Below the pieces are notes generated by a model that searched no databases, had not been told where the DNA came from, and worked only from the letters and a program-made list of their open reading frames with translations. Positions 36,687-44,752 of a stretch of DNA of 64,000 bases are shown one piece after another (position 1 is the first letter of the stretch; the number at the start of each line of letters is the position of its first letter). Source of the DNA: Rhodoferax sp. TS-BS-61-7 (GTDB taxonomy: Bacteria; Pseudomonadota; Gammaproteobacteria; Burkholderiales; Burkholderiaceae_C); assembly GCF_002943465.1 (NCBI RefSeq), contig NZ_PTQY01000001.1:124001-188000 (forward strand), given 5' to 3'. The translations under genes and the position numbers were made by a program.

Positions 36687-37426
36687 GCAAGGGCGCCGGC
36701 GGCAGCCGCTTTCTCGGCCATGCGCTCGGCCGTGGTTTTGGCCACCTTGTCGCGGATGTAGCTGGGCATGGCGTGGGCCGCGTCCACCGCCAGCCCTGCG
36801 GCCAGCAGGGCGGGGGCCAAGCGCAGCATGGCCGCGGCCGTAGGCAAGGCCGGCACCACCGTGCCGCCTTGCAGCACCGCAGGGTCCAGGCGCTCGGCGT
36901 AGACGGCAAACACATTGCCGGCCAGCAACAGCGGGCCCAGGTTGGCATCAGCATCGGGCAAGCGCAGCGCTTCGGGACGCAGCAATTGGCTGGGCTGCAG
37001 CACCCGCCACTGCCCGTTGGCGTAGGCGTAGTGCGCGGCGTACATCTCGTCCATACGGGCATCCAGCAGTGCCAGCACCTGCAGCGCCGGCGCCGGCGCC
37101 TCGGCCGCCGCCGACTGGCGGGCATCTTCTGCCACGGCCAGCAGCGAATCCACCGGCAACACTGGCACGTTGGCGCCAAAGGCCAGCCCCTGCACCACCG
37201 AGCAAGCGGTGCGCAAACCCGTGAACGAACCCGGCCCGGCACCAAAGGCCATCGCGTCCAATGCGGCCATGGGCAGGCCCGCCTGGGCCAGCAGGTCCAG
37301 CACGCCTGCAATCAGGTCCGTGGACGCGCGCGCGCCACCCGCCCCGGCGTACTGCCACACGGTGGTTTCACGGCCCACGGCAATGGACAGGTGTTCGGTT
37401 CCAGAATCAATCGCCAGCAAGTTCAT
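36683..37426 (-). CDS. tsaB: tRNA threonylcarbamoyladenosine synthesis protein TsaB
   Basis: Non-catalytic partner of TsaD in making t6A37 on tRNAs. The 247-residue ASKHA-fold protein begins MNLLAIDSGTEHLSIAV, contains AMAFGAGPGSFTGLRTA and GLAFGANVPVLPVDSLLA, all family hallmarks. First gene of the unit tsaB-rimI-UDG-pyrF. Copy 5 of the dispersed repeat lies directly upstream and separates it from divergent dacB. Confidence 0.96.
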   Translation of the reverse strand: MNLLAIDSGTEHLSIAVGRETTVWQYAGAGGARASTDLIAGVLDLLAQAGLPMAALDAMAFGAGPGSFTGLRTACSVVQGLAFGANVPVLPVDSLLAVAEDARQSAAAEAPAPALQVLALLDARMDEMYAAHYAYANGQWRVLQPSQLLRPEALRLPDADANLGPLLLAGNVFAVYAERLDPAVLQGGTVVPALPTAAAMLRLAPALLAAGLAVDAAHAMPSYIRDKVAKTTAERMAEKAAAAGALA

Positions 37427-37430
37427 AGTT

Positions 37431-37493
37431 TTAAGTCAAATTGACCTCTAGCACCCGTAGATACTGCGCAAGCAGCTCCTGTTTTAGGAGCAA
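37431..37493 (+). repeat. Dispersed hairpin repeat, copy 5 (between divergent tsaB and dacB)
   Basis: Head TCAAATTGACCTCTAGC, core TACTGCGCAAGCAGCTCC and a tail forming GCTCCT-GTTTT-AGGAGC. It sits in a 152-base divergent intergenic region, so it must lie within or beside one or both promoters. Confidence 0.8.
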
Positions 37494-37578
37494 TCTCGGA
37501 CCACAAGGTGCAGAGCGGGTGCCACAAGAGGCCAGCGAGGCGTGCACTGATTATCGGGGCTGCCCGGATAATCCGGCG

Positions 37579-39036
37579 ATGCCCTTGCCCACCCGAATTC
37601 TTCTGCGCAGCCTGACCACCGGTCTGTTGGCCTGCCTCTCTGCCACCGCACAACCCCTGCCCCCCGACGTGGACGCCGCCCTGGCCCGTGCCAAGGTGCC
37701 GCGCGATGCGGTGGCCTTTCTGGTCGTGGACGCGCAAAACCCTGCTGCCGCGCCACGCTTGGCCCACCGCACGGGCGCGCCCATGAACCCGGCCTCGGTC
37801 ATGAAGTTAGTCACCACCTACGCCGCGCTGGACCTGCTCAGCCCGGCCTACCAGTGGAATACGCCGGTCTACACCGAAGGCAGCGTCAGCAACGGCGTGC
37901 TGCACGGCAACCTCTATATCAAGGGCCAGGGCGATCCCAAGCTGGTGCTGGAGCGCCTGTGGCTGCTGCTGCGCCGCGTGCAGGGTCTGGGCATCAAAAC
38001 CATTGCAGGCGACATCGTGTTGGACCGTAGCGCCTTCGCCCTGCCCGAGGTGGACCCCGCCCAGTTCGACGGTGAGCCGCTGCGCCCCTACAACGCGGCG
38101 CCCGATGCGCTGCTAATCAACTTCAAGTCGGTGGTGATGACCTTCACACCCGACCGCGCAGCCCAAGTGGCCCAGGTGCAGTACGACCCGCCGCTGGCCG
38201 GCGTAGCCCTGCCCGCCACCGTGCCCTTGAGCCCCGGCGACTGCGGCGACTACCGCGGCATGCTCAAGGCCGACTTTGCCGACCCGCTGCGCATTCGTTT
38301 CCTGGGCAGCTACCCGGCCAGCTGCGGCGAGAAGGTGTGGCCCGTGGCCTATGCCGACCCCAAAACCTACGCCCAGCGCGCGGTGCTGGGCCTGTGGGAC
38401 ACCCTGGGCGGCAAACTGCAGGGCAGCGTGCGGCTGGGGTCTGTACCCGCCGCGCTAGCTGCCGGCAAGCCTGCATTTACCAGCAGCTCGGCCCCGCTGA
38501 GCGAGGTGATCCGCGACATCAACAAGTTCAGCAACAACGTGATGGCGCAGCAAGTCTTTCTGACCCTGGGCCGTGCGGCCTACGCCCCCACACCCGCCAG
38601 CCCTACCGAACCGCTGGAACTGCCCACCGGCAGCTTGGGCGCCAGCCGCGCCGTGGTGCAGCGCTGGTGGCGCGAGCGACTGGGCAGCGAAGAAGCCCCG
38701 GTGCTGGACAACGGCTCTGGCCTCTCGCGCCAGGAGCGCATCACGGCGCAGGCGCTGGGCCGTATGTTGCAACACGCCTATGTGTCGCCGGTGATGTCGG
38801 AGCTGATGTCCTCGCTGCCGATCTCGGGCGTAGACGGCACGCTGCGCCGCGTAAAGGGCAGCAGCAGCGCCCACCTGAAGACCGGCAGCCTGAGCAATGT
38901 GGTGGCGCGGGCCGGGTATGTGCTGGCGGCCAGCGGCAAGCGCTATGTGCTGGTGGCCGTCATCAACCACGCCAATGCCAACGAGGCCCGCCCCGCCGTG
39001 GACGCGCTGGTGGAGTGGGCCGGGCGTGACCAATAA
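37579..39036 (+). CDS. dacB: D-alanyl-D-alanine carboxypeptidase/endopeptidase (PBP4)
   Basis: Periplasmic low-molecular-weight penicillin-binding protein that trims peptidoglycan. From the ATG at 37579 the product is 485 residues with a signal peptide (SLTTGLLACLSATAQP). Active-site motifs of class C PBPs: Ser73-V-M-Lys76 in NPASVMKLVTTYA, SNN in INKFSNNVMAQQ, and KTG in HLKTGSLSNV. The frame extends upstream to 37441 through the dispersed repeat and is not believed. Monocistronic as far as visible. Confidence 0.95.
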   Translation: MPLPTRILLRSLTTGLLACLSATAQPLPPDVDAALARAKVPRDAVAFLVVDAQNPAAAPRLAHRTGAPMNPASVMKLVTTYAALDLLSPAYQWNTPVYTEGSVSNGVLHGNLYIKGQGDPKLVLERLWLLLRRVQGLGIKTIAGDIVLDRSAFALPEVDPAQFDGEPLRPYNAAPDALLINFKSVVMTFTPDRAAQVAQVQYDPPLAGVALPATVPLSPGDCGDYRGMLKADFADPLRIRFLGSYPASCGEKVWPVAYADPKTYAQRAVLGLWDTLGGKLQGSVRLGSVPAALAAGKPAFTSSSAPLSEVIRDINKFSNNVMAQQVFLTLGRAAYAPTPASPTEPLELPTGSLGASRAVVQRWWRERLGSEEAPVLDNGSGLSRQERITAQALGRMLQHAYVSPVMSELMSSLPISGVDGTLRRVKGSSSAHLKTGSLSNVVARAGYVLAASGKRYVLVAVINHANANEARPAVDALVEWAGRDQ

Positions 39037-39101
39037 GAGGCGGGAAAAGCACGGCGCGGTGCTATGCTGCAGCGCTGCATTCCCCACCTGAGGCCCCGCC
39101 C

Positions 39102-39926
39102 TTGAACCGTCTCGCACTGCGCCTGCTGTTTGCACTGCTGCTCACGCCGTGGCTGGCCTGCGCAGGCGCGCAGGCTGCGGGCGCGATCCGGGTCGTGGGC
39201 TCCACCACCTTTCTCGCGTTTGTGCAGCATGTGGCCGAAGACTACATGGCGCAAACCCCGGACGCCACCGTGGTGGTCAACGCCGGGGGTTCCAGCCGCG
39301 GTTACAAGGCCGTGCTGGACGGCACGGCCGACGTGGCCATCGTCAGCGGCAAACTGCCCGACGAGCTGCAGCGCGAATTTGCCCGCCGCAACATTGTGCT
39401 GAGCCAGAAAACCGTGGGCTACCGCGCCCTGGTGGCTGCGGTGCACCCCAGCAACCCGATCCGCAACCTCAGCCATGCCGAACTCAGCGCGGTGTTCAGC
39501 GGCCAGATCAGCTCCTGGAAGACCCTGGGCGTGCCCCAGGGCAAAGCGATCCAGCTGCTGATTGGCCCGCCCGGCGGCGGCCTCACCGACATCTGGAAGA
39601 GCGAAGCACTGATCGACGGCGCCACCTTCTCGGCCAAGGCCCAGGTGCGCAGTGCGGCCCAGCGCGCCGCCATGGTGGCCAAAAACCCCGACGCCATCAC
39701 CTACCTGGCCATGAATGAAGATATTCCCGGCCTGGCCTACCTGTCCATCAACGGTGTGCCCCCCACGGCGCGCCAGGTGGCCAACGGCACCTACCCGCTG
39801 CGCAGCCAGCTGACCCTGGTCAGCCGCGTGGGCAGTGGCAAAGCAGTCGAGGCTTTTTTGCGCCACTTCGAGAAACCGCAGCCCTACTGGGTTCTCGATG
39901 GCCTGATGTTTGCCAACCCCAACTGA
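39102..39926 (+). CDS. PstS-like periplasmic substrate-binding protein (first of two)
   Basis: A 274-residue exported binding protein of the phosphate-binding (PBP2) fold. TTG start at 39102; signal peptide ends CAGAQAAG (about residue 26). It has the opening strand IRVVGSTTFLAFVQHVAEDY and a ligand-loop candidate NAGGSSRGYKAVLDGTADVAI; the region aligned with the second phosphate loop of PstS reads IGPPGGGLTDIWK, which departs from the usual SGSGT pattern, so the ligand may not be phosphate. No PstC, PstA or PstB genes are near. First gene of a six-gene run with tiny gaps or overlaps up to 45783. Confidence 0.85.
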   Translation: MNRLALRLLFALLLTPWLACAGAQAAGAIRVVGSTTFLAFVQHVAEDYMAQTPDATVVVNAGGSSRGYKAVLDGTADVAIVSGKLPDELQREFARRNIVLSQKTVGYRALVAAVHPSNPIRNLSHAELSAVFSGQISSWKTLGVPQGKAIQLLIGPPGGGLTDIWKSEALIDGATFSAKAQVRSAAQRAAMVAKNPDAITYLAMNEDIPGLAYLSINGVPPTARQVANGTYPLRSQLTLVSRVGSGKAVEAFLRHFEKPQPYWVLDGLMFANPN

Positions 39927-39928
39927 CC

Positions 39929-40765
39929 ATGCGCCTGCAACGCCGCCTCCTGCTCACCTCCCTCGGCACCCTGGGCATTGCCGCCAGTGCCACCGGCTGG
40001 TGGTGGCTGCACCAGCGGCCACACGCGGCACTGCGTGCCTCGCTGCTGGTGGCCGGCGCCAACGCCATGCTGGACCTGAACCGGGCCTTGGCCACTGAGT
40101 TCGCGCGCACCCGCCCTATGGTGGACGTGGCGGTGGAACAAGGCGGCTCTCTGGCCGGGCTGATTGCGGTGCAGCGCGGTGCCATCGACGTGGCCGCCAT
40201 GTCACGCGAACTCAGCGAGGCCGAAGACAGCCCGCGCACGCGCAGCTATCTGGTGGCCAAAAACGACATCGCGATTGCCGTGCACCCGCAGTCCCCCTTG
40301 CGCAACCTGTCGGCCGAGCAGGTGCGGGCCATCTTCAGGGGCGAGATCACCGAGTGGCAGGCCGTGGGCGGACCAGCGGCGACCATCCGCGTGGTCTCCC
40401 GCGCGCCAGGCTCCAGCTCGCGCCAGTTTTTGCAAGAGCTGGTGCTGCAGGGTGAAGACTTCACGCTGCAGGCCCTGGAAGTGGGCAGTGCCAAAGACAT
40501 GGCCAAGGAAATTGCCGCCGACCCGCTGGCGATTGGCTATGTGGCGCTGAAAGACCGCGACGCCACCCCCCTGACCTACCTGTCGATTGACGGCGTACCG
40601 GCCACCCGCACCACGGTGCTCTCGGCCCGCTACCGCTTCACACAACCGCTGTACCTGGTGGTGTATGGGGACGTAGGCCCCACCGCACAGGCCTTCATCG
40701 ACTTTGCACTGGGTGCGGAAGGCCAGGCCATCGTGGCCAGCCAGCACCTGTTCCCCGTGGCATAG
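39929..40765 (+). CDS. PstS-like substrate-binding protein (second of two)
   Basis: A 278-residue homologue-like companion of the preceding gene, two bases downstream. The N-terminus has twin-arginine-like basic residues and a hydrophobic stretch (RRLLLTSLGTLGIAASATGWWWLH) that may be an uncleaved anchor. It retains the PBP2 pattern EQGGSLAGLIAVQRGAIDVA and SRAPGSSSRQFLQELVL, the latter closer to the PstS ligand loop than in the first gene. The two proteins are related only distantly, so this is not a recent duplication. Confidence 0.85.
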   Translation: MRLQRRLLLTSLGTLGIAASATGWWWLHQRPHAALRASLLVAGANAMLDLNRALATEFARTRPMVDVAVEQGGSLAGLIAVQRGAIDVAAMSRELSEAEDSPRTRSYLVAKNDIAIAVHPQSPLRNLSAEQVRAIFRGEITEWQAVGGPAATIRVVSRAPGSSSRQFLQELVLQGEDFTLQALEVGSAKDMAKEIAADPLAIGYVALKDRDATPLTYLSIDGVPATRTTVLSARYRFTQPLYLVVYGDVGPTAQAFIDFALGAEGQAIVASQHLFPVA

Positions 40766-40774
40766 GGCAGCAGC

Positions 40775-42181
40775 ATGGCCAAAGACGCAGAAGCAATACT
40801 GATGGACGTGCTGGGGCGCGTGCAGCGCCACCACGGCCTGCGCAAGGCGCTGGCCGGACTGGTGCTGCTCACGCTGCTGGGCATTGCCGGGCACTTTGTG
40901 TTCGAGATCCTGCCGCGCACCTACCACCTCAAAATTTCAGGTGGCGACCTGCTCAGCAACCGCCACTTTCTGGCGCGCAGCCTGCAAAGTGAGGCCACGG
41001 ATCACGGTGTCTCGTTGCAAGTCATCCCGGCCCAGGGCAGCCAGGAGGCGCTGGCGCTGCTGGACCAGGGCCAGCTGGACCTGGCCTTTGTGCAGGGCGG
41101 GCTGGACGCCGAATACGCCAACGTGACCCATGTGGCCACGGTGGCGACCGAGCTGCTGCACTTTTTGGTACGCCCCGGCATCCAGGACATCACCGACCTG
41201 CGCGGCAAACGTGTGAACCTGGGCAGCAAAAAAGGTGGCACCCGCGTCATTGCCAAGCAGGTGCTGGACTTTTCGGGCTTGGTCGAAGGTGTGGACTATG
41301 TGGAAAGCAACCTGAGCTCCGAAGAGCTGGTGGCCCTGCCCGAACGCAAGATGCCCGAGGCGATTGTGGTGACGTCCTTCGCCCCGTCCGACGTGGCCGA
41401 CTATCTGGTCAAACAAAAGGGGTACCAGCTGCTAGAGATTCCCTTCCCCCGCTCGCTCTCCTTGCGCCTGGGCTGGGTGGCCGATAGCCAGATCTCGGCC
41501 TATATGTACAAGGTCAAGCCGGCGGTGCCGGCCAAGGACATTCGCACCATCGGCGTCAACCTGCACCTGGTGGCCCACAAGGACACCGACCCGCGTGCCG
41601 TTTTCAAGGTGCTGGAGACGCTGTACAGCCCGGCCATGGGTGCACGCCTGCGCATGGCCATCGACGAGAGCCGCATCACCGTGCCCTCGGGTTACCCCAT
41701 GGCGCAGGGCACCTCGTTGTACCTGGAGCGCAACAACCCGCTGCTGTCGAGCGCCACGCTGGACAAGATCAAGGCCCTGTTCGGCCTGGTGCTCTCGGTG
41801 GCGTCCACGCTGCTGGTGGTAGTGCGCTGGTTCAAGGGCCCCGAGCCCGTGGCGGTAACACCACCTAACGACGACGCACGTTTTGCCGGTTACTTGCAGC
41901 AGTTGATTGCACTGGAGGCCCAGCACGACGCCTGGCTGGCCACCCCCGAGCGCAGCACCGGCCGACTGGCCGAACTTCAGCTTGCCCTCGCACAGCTGCG
42001 CACCGAGGTTCTGGGACTGCTGGACCGCTGCAAAACCAGCAACGCCCAGTTGCCGCAGCAGGTGCTGCAACTGGCCACGGATTTGCGCCACCGTTTGGAG
42101 ACCCCCGCCCATGCCCTCCTCTTTGTCCCACCTATTGTCCCACCTATTGCCCCACCGCCTGCTGGCCCTGCTGGCGCTTAG
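40775..42181 (+). CDS. Membrane-tethered TAXI-type solute-binding protein
   Basis: A 468-residue protein with a TAXI (TRAP-associated extracytoplasmic immunogenic) binding domain between two membrane helices. The N-terminal helix is about 28-48 (LAGLVLLTLLGIAGHFVFEI); the binding domain spans about 50-335 with LDLAFVQGGLDAEYAN, DITDLRGKRVNLGSKKGGTRVIA and YPMAQGTSLYLERNNPL; the second helix is about 340-360 (FGLVLSVASTLLVVVRWF); a cytoplasmic tail of about 105 residues follows with heptad-like Leu/Gln content. No TRAP DctM/DctQ genes are near. The 3' end encodes Pro-rich repeats and overlaps the next gene by 71 bases. Confidence 0.85.
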   Translation: MAKDAEAILMDVLGRVQRHHGLRKALAGLVLLTLLGIAGHFVFEILPRTYHLKISGGDLLSNRHFLARSLQSEATDHGVSLQVIPAQGSQEALALLDQGQLDLAFVQGGLDAEYANVTHVATVATELLHFLVRPGIQDITDLRGKRVNLGSKKGGTRVIAKQVLDFSGLVEGVDYVESNLSSEELVALPERKMPEAIVVTSFAPSDVADYLVKQKGYQLLEIPFPRSLSLRLGWVADSQISAYMYKVKPAVPAKDIRTIGVNLHLVAHKDTDPRAVFKVLETLYSPAMGARLRMAIDESRITVPSGYPMAQGTSLYLERNNPLLSSATLDKIKALFGLVLSVASTLLVVVRWFKGPEPVAVTPPNDDARFAGYLQQLIALEAQHDAWLATPERSTGRLAELQLALAQLRTEVLGLLDRCKTSNAQLPQQVLQLATDLRHRLETPAHALLFVPPIVPPIAPPPAGPAGA

Positions 42182-42872
42182 TGCGCTGCTGGCCGGTTGC
42201 GCCAGCGCCCCCAAAGCCACCGACGCCTGGGGCGTGTACCACGCCGCCATTGCCGATGCCGCGGTGGCCTCCCCCGCCAAGGTGCTGCCGCTGCAAGCCT
42301 TGCCGCCGGGCGACACGGTGGAGATGGTGTCCTGGGTCGGCAGCCAGCGCGCGCCCTGCGAAGGTGTGCCCTGCCGCTACACCGTGAGCGGCGACCGCCA
42401 GTGGCTCACGCTGGCCGGCGAGGTGCAGGCGCAATGCCGCCAGTGGAAGCTGCAGGGCGACGCGCTGCGCGAACGCCTGGAGCAGCTGCTGGGCCTGCCG
42501 CCGCACACCCCACCGCAGTGGCGCAAGGGCCAGTTTGTGGTGATGCAGGTGCCCCGCGCCCAGATCAGCCGCCCCTGCCTGGGCAGCAGCACCGACGCCA
42601 ACAACACCCCGCGCTGCACCATCACCCCCACCGCCGACGGCGCGCCCGAGCTGCGCAACTTTGTGCTGCGCCAGATGGGCAACGCCTATGTGGCCAATAA
42701 CCCGGCCGGCCCCGGCTACCCGTTCACCCGCCTGGGCTACACCTACGACTGGCACCCCGAGTCCGCCGCCCGGGGCCACTACGGGGCCTCGGAATTTGTG
42801 GTGGACGTGGGCACCACGGCCACCGTGGTCGCGCAGTACAGCACCGACGCCTACTGCGCCGCCGCACCGTGA
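42111..42872 (+). CDS. Putative lipoprotein in the binding-protein operon
   Basis: Family not recognised. From the ATG at 42111 the product is 253 residues with a lipobox LLALLALSALLAGC (Cys about residue 30), so probably an outer-membrane or periplasmic lipoprotein. It contains several cysteine pairs (CEGVPCRY; later PCLGSS and RCTITP) and a C-terminal ASEFVVDVGTTATVV stretch. Its first 71 bases lie inside the 3' end of the TAXI-type gene; in-frame TTG codons at 42123, 42135 and 42147 are alternative starts because the region holds a 12-base tandem repeat. It overlaps the next gene by four bases. Confidence 0.75.
   Translation: MPSSLSHLLSHLLPHRLLALLALSALLAGCASAPKATDAWGVYHAAIADAAVASPAKVLPLQALPPGDTVEMVSWVGSQRAPCEGVPCRYTVSGDRQWLTLAGEVQAQCRQWKLQGDALRERLEQLLGLPPHTPPQWRKGQFVVMQVPRAQISRPCLGSSTDANNTPRCTITPTADGAPELRNFVLRQMGNAYVANNPAGPGYPFTRLGYTYDWHPESAARGHYGASEFVVDVGTTATVVAQYSTDAYCAAAP
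42123..42157 (+). repeat. Short tandem repeat (12-base unit, about 3 copies) in gene overlap
   Basis: The unit TTGTCCCACCTA is present at 42123-42134 and 42135-42146 with a degenerate third copy after it. It is read as PPIVPPI in the TAXI-type protein and as LSHLLSHL in the lipoprotein signal peptide, so slippage would change both proteins without a frameshift. Confidence 0.85.
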
Positions 42873-44752
42873 GCGCAGCGATCCCCCTGGACACGGCGCA
42901 CAGTGCGTCTGCCATGCAGGCGCTGCTGGACGACCCGCTGCTGGGCCAATGCAGCCACGCCAGCCTGGCGCGCCTGCTGCCCCATGTGCAGCCCTGCCAG
43001 TGGGAGGCTGGTTCCACGCTCTACCACGCGGGTGACGCCGCCAGCGCGCTCTACCTGCTCACCCACGGGTCCGTACGCCGCCTGGGTGTGGTGGAGCCCT
43101 CCTCCGTGTCCAGCGGACCGCAGCGTTGGGGCGAAGAGGCCGCCGCCGACATGGCGCACTACCTGCACGGCGCCCAAGCCCACAGCGACTGCACCGGCCT
43201 GAAGATTCCACGGGCCGCGCTGCAGACGCTGCTGGCCAGCAACCCGCGTCTGCAAGGTGGGCTGCTGGCATCCCTGTCCTGCCACCTGGCGGGCACACCG
43301 TTCCAGGGTGGCCCGGTAGTGCGCCCGGCCACGGCCCCCGCAGCCACCAGCCGACGCGCGCTGGTGGGCTGGCTGCTCACCCTGCTGCTGCCGCTGGCGG
43401 TGCTGCTGTCGGGTAATCTGCTGCAGTCGCGCTGGGGCCTGGAGCCCCATGCCACCATCTTCCTGGCCATCTTCACCGCCACCGTGTGTATGTGGGTGTT
43501 CAGCGGGCTGGACGACTACATTCCCGCACTGTTTGCGCTGATGGCCACGTTGATTGCCGGGCTGGTGCCGGCCTCCGTCATCCTTTCGGGGTTTGGCTCC
43601 GACGGTTTTGTGATGGCGCTGAGCATGTTGGCGCTGAGCGCGGTGATTGTCAGTTCGGGCCTGAGTTACCGCTTCATGCTGGCGCTGCTGCTGCGCCTGC
43701 CCAACCACCAGGTCGCACACAACCTGGGCGTGTTCCTGACCGGCAGCCTGCTCACGCCGGTCATCCCCACCGCCAACGGCCGCGTGGCCATGCTGGCGCC
43801 GTTTTTGTCGGACATGGCGGATGGCCTGCACTTGGCGCGGGGCGGCCCGGCTGCCACGCGGCTGGCGGCCTCGTGTTTTGGCGGCCTGAGCCTGCTGTCC
43901 GCCGCGGTGATGACCAGCAAATCGGTCAACCTGGCGGTGTTTGGTCTGCTGCCCGCGCAGGACCAGGACCACTTCCAGTGGCTGACCTGGCTGTTTTGCT
44001 CGCTGGTGGTGGTGGCCATGTTGTGCGGGGTGTATGCGGTGGCGGCCGCCCTGTGGTTTCGCAACCGCGAGAACCCGGTGCTGCCCAAGGCACTGATTGC
44101 CCAGCAGCTGGAGTTGCTCGGGCCCTTGCGCATGCGCGAGTGGGCCGCCGTGGGGGCGCTGCTGTTTGTGGTGCTGGGCATTGTGTCGAGTTCACTGCAC
44201 AAAGTGCAACCGCCCTGGCTGGTGATGGCCATGCTGCTGGGCCTGCTGCTGTTTGGCGTGCTGCGCAAAAAAGAGCTGATCGAGCAGGTCGACTGGACCT
44301 TTCTGCTCTACCTGGGCGGTGTGAGCGGCATGGTTAGCACGCTGGGTTACCTGGGGCTGGACCAGGTGCTGGGCCAAGGCCTGCCCGCGCTCAGCGACTT
44401 GCTGCAGACCCACCTGCAAGGGTTTGTTGCGCTGCTGTTTGTGCTGATCTGCCTGGTGCGCCTGGTGGTGCCCATCAACGCCACCATTGTGGTGTTTGCA
44501 GCCATTTTGATGCCGCTGGGCGCCGTGCATGGCGTCAACCCCTGGGTGCTGGGTTTCATGATTCTGCTGTTTGCCGAGACCTGGTTTTTCCCTTACCAGT
44601 GTTCGTATTACCTGCAGCTGCGCGCGGTAAACCAGGCGCGCCAGATCTATGACGAGCCCTCGTTTTTACGCTTTAACGCCGTGATGAACCTGGCGCGCCC
44701 GGCAGCGGTCTACGCCTCGTTGCCGTTCTGGCAATCGCTGGGCCTGTTATGA
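42869..44752 (+). CDS. SLC13/DASS-type anion permease with N-terminal cNMP-binding-like domain
   Basis: A 627-residue membrane protein. GTG start overlaps the previous stop (GTGA). Residues about 20-135 resemble a cyclic nucleotide-binding (Crp-like) domain: CSHASLARLLPHVQPCQWEAG followed by STLYHAGDAASALYLLTHGSVRRL. Residues about 165-620 are a multi-helix permease of the SLC13/DASS or ArsB superfamily, with FGSDGFVMALSMLALSAVIVS, PVIPTANGRVAMLAPF and VPINATIVVFAAILMP as the two SNT-like ligand motifs. Substrates of this family are sulfate, phosphate or di/tricarboxylates. It is the only transport channel in the operon. Whether the Crp-like domain still binds cAMP or c-di-GMP is open: the usual GE...RA phosphate-binding cassette reads WGEEAAADMAHYL and looks degenerate. 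Confidence 0.88.
   Translation: MSAAIPLDTAHSASAMQALLDDPLLGQCSHASLARLLPHVQPCQWEAGSTLYHAGDAASALYLLTHGSVRRLGVVEPSSVSSGPQRWGEEAAADMAHYLHGAQAHSDCTGLKIPRAALQTLLASNPRLQGGLLASLSCHLAGTPFQGGPVVRPATAPAATSRRALVGWLLTLLLPLAVLLSGNLLQSRWGLEPHATIFLAIFTATVCMWVFSGLDDYIPALFALMATLIAGLVPASVILSGFGSDGFVMALSMLALSAVIVSSGLSYRFMLALLLRLPNHQVAHNLGVFLTGSLLTPVIPTANGRVAMLAPFLSDMADGLHLARGGPAATRLAASCFGGLSLLSAAVMTSKSVNLAVFGLLPAQDQDHFQWLTWLFCSLVVVAMLCGVYAVAAALWFRNRENPVLPKALIAQQLELLGPLRMREWAAVGALLFVVLGIVSSSLHKVQPPWLVMAMLLGLLLFGVLRKKELIEQVDWTFLLYLGGVSGMVSTLGYLGLDQVLGQGLPALSDLLQTHLQGFVALLFVLICLVRLVVPINATIVVFAAILMPLGAVHGVNPWVLGFMILLFAETWFFPYQCSYYLQLRAVNQARQIYDEPSFLRFNAVMNLARPAAVYASLPFWQSLGLL

Noticed and set aside
39102..40765. A phosphate (Pst) ABC transporter locus
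   Set aside because: Two PstS-like proteins are present but no pstC, pstA, pstB or phoU; one of the two also lacks the SGSGT-type ligand loop.
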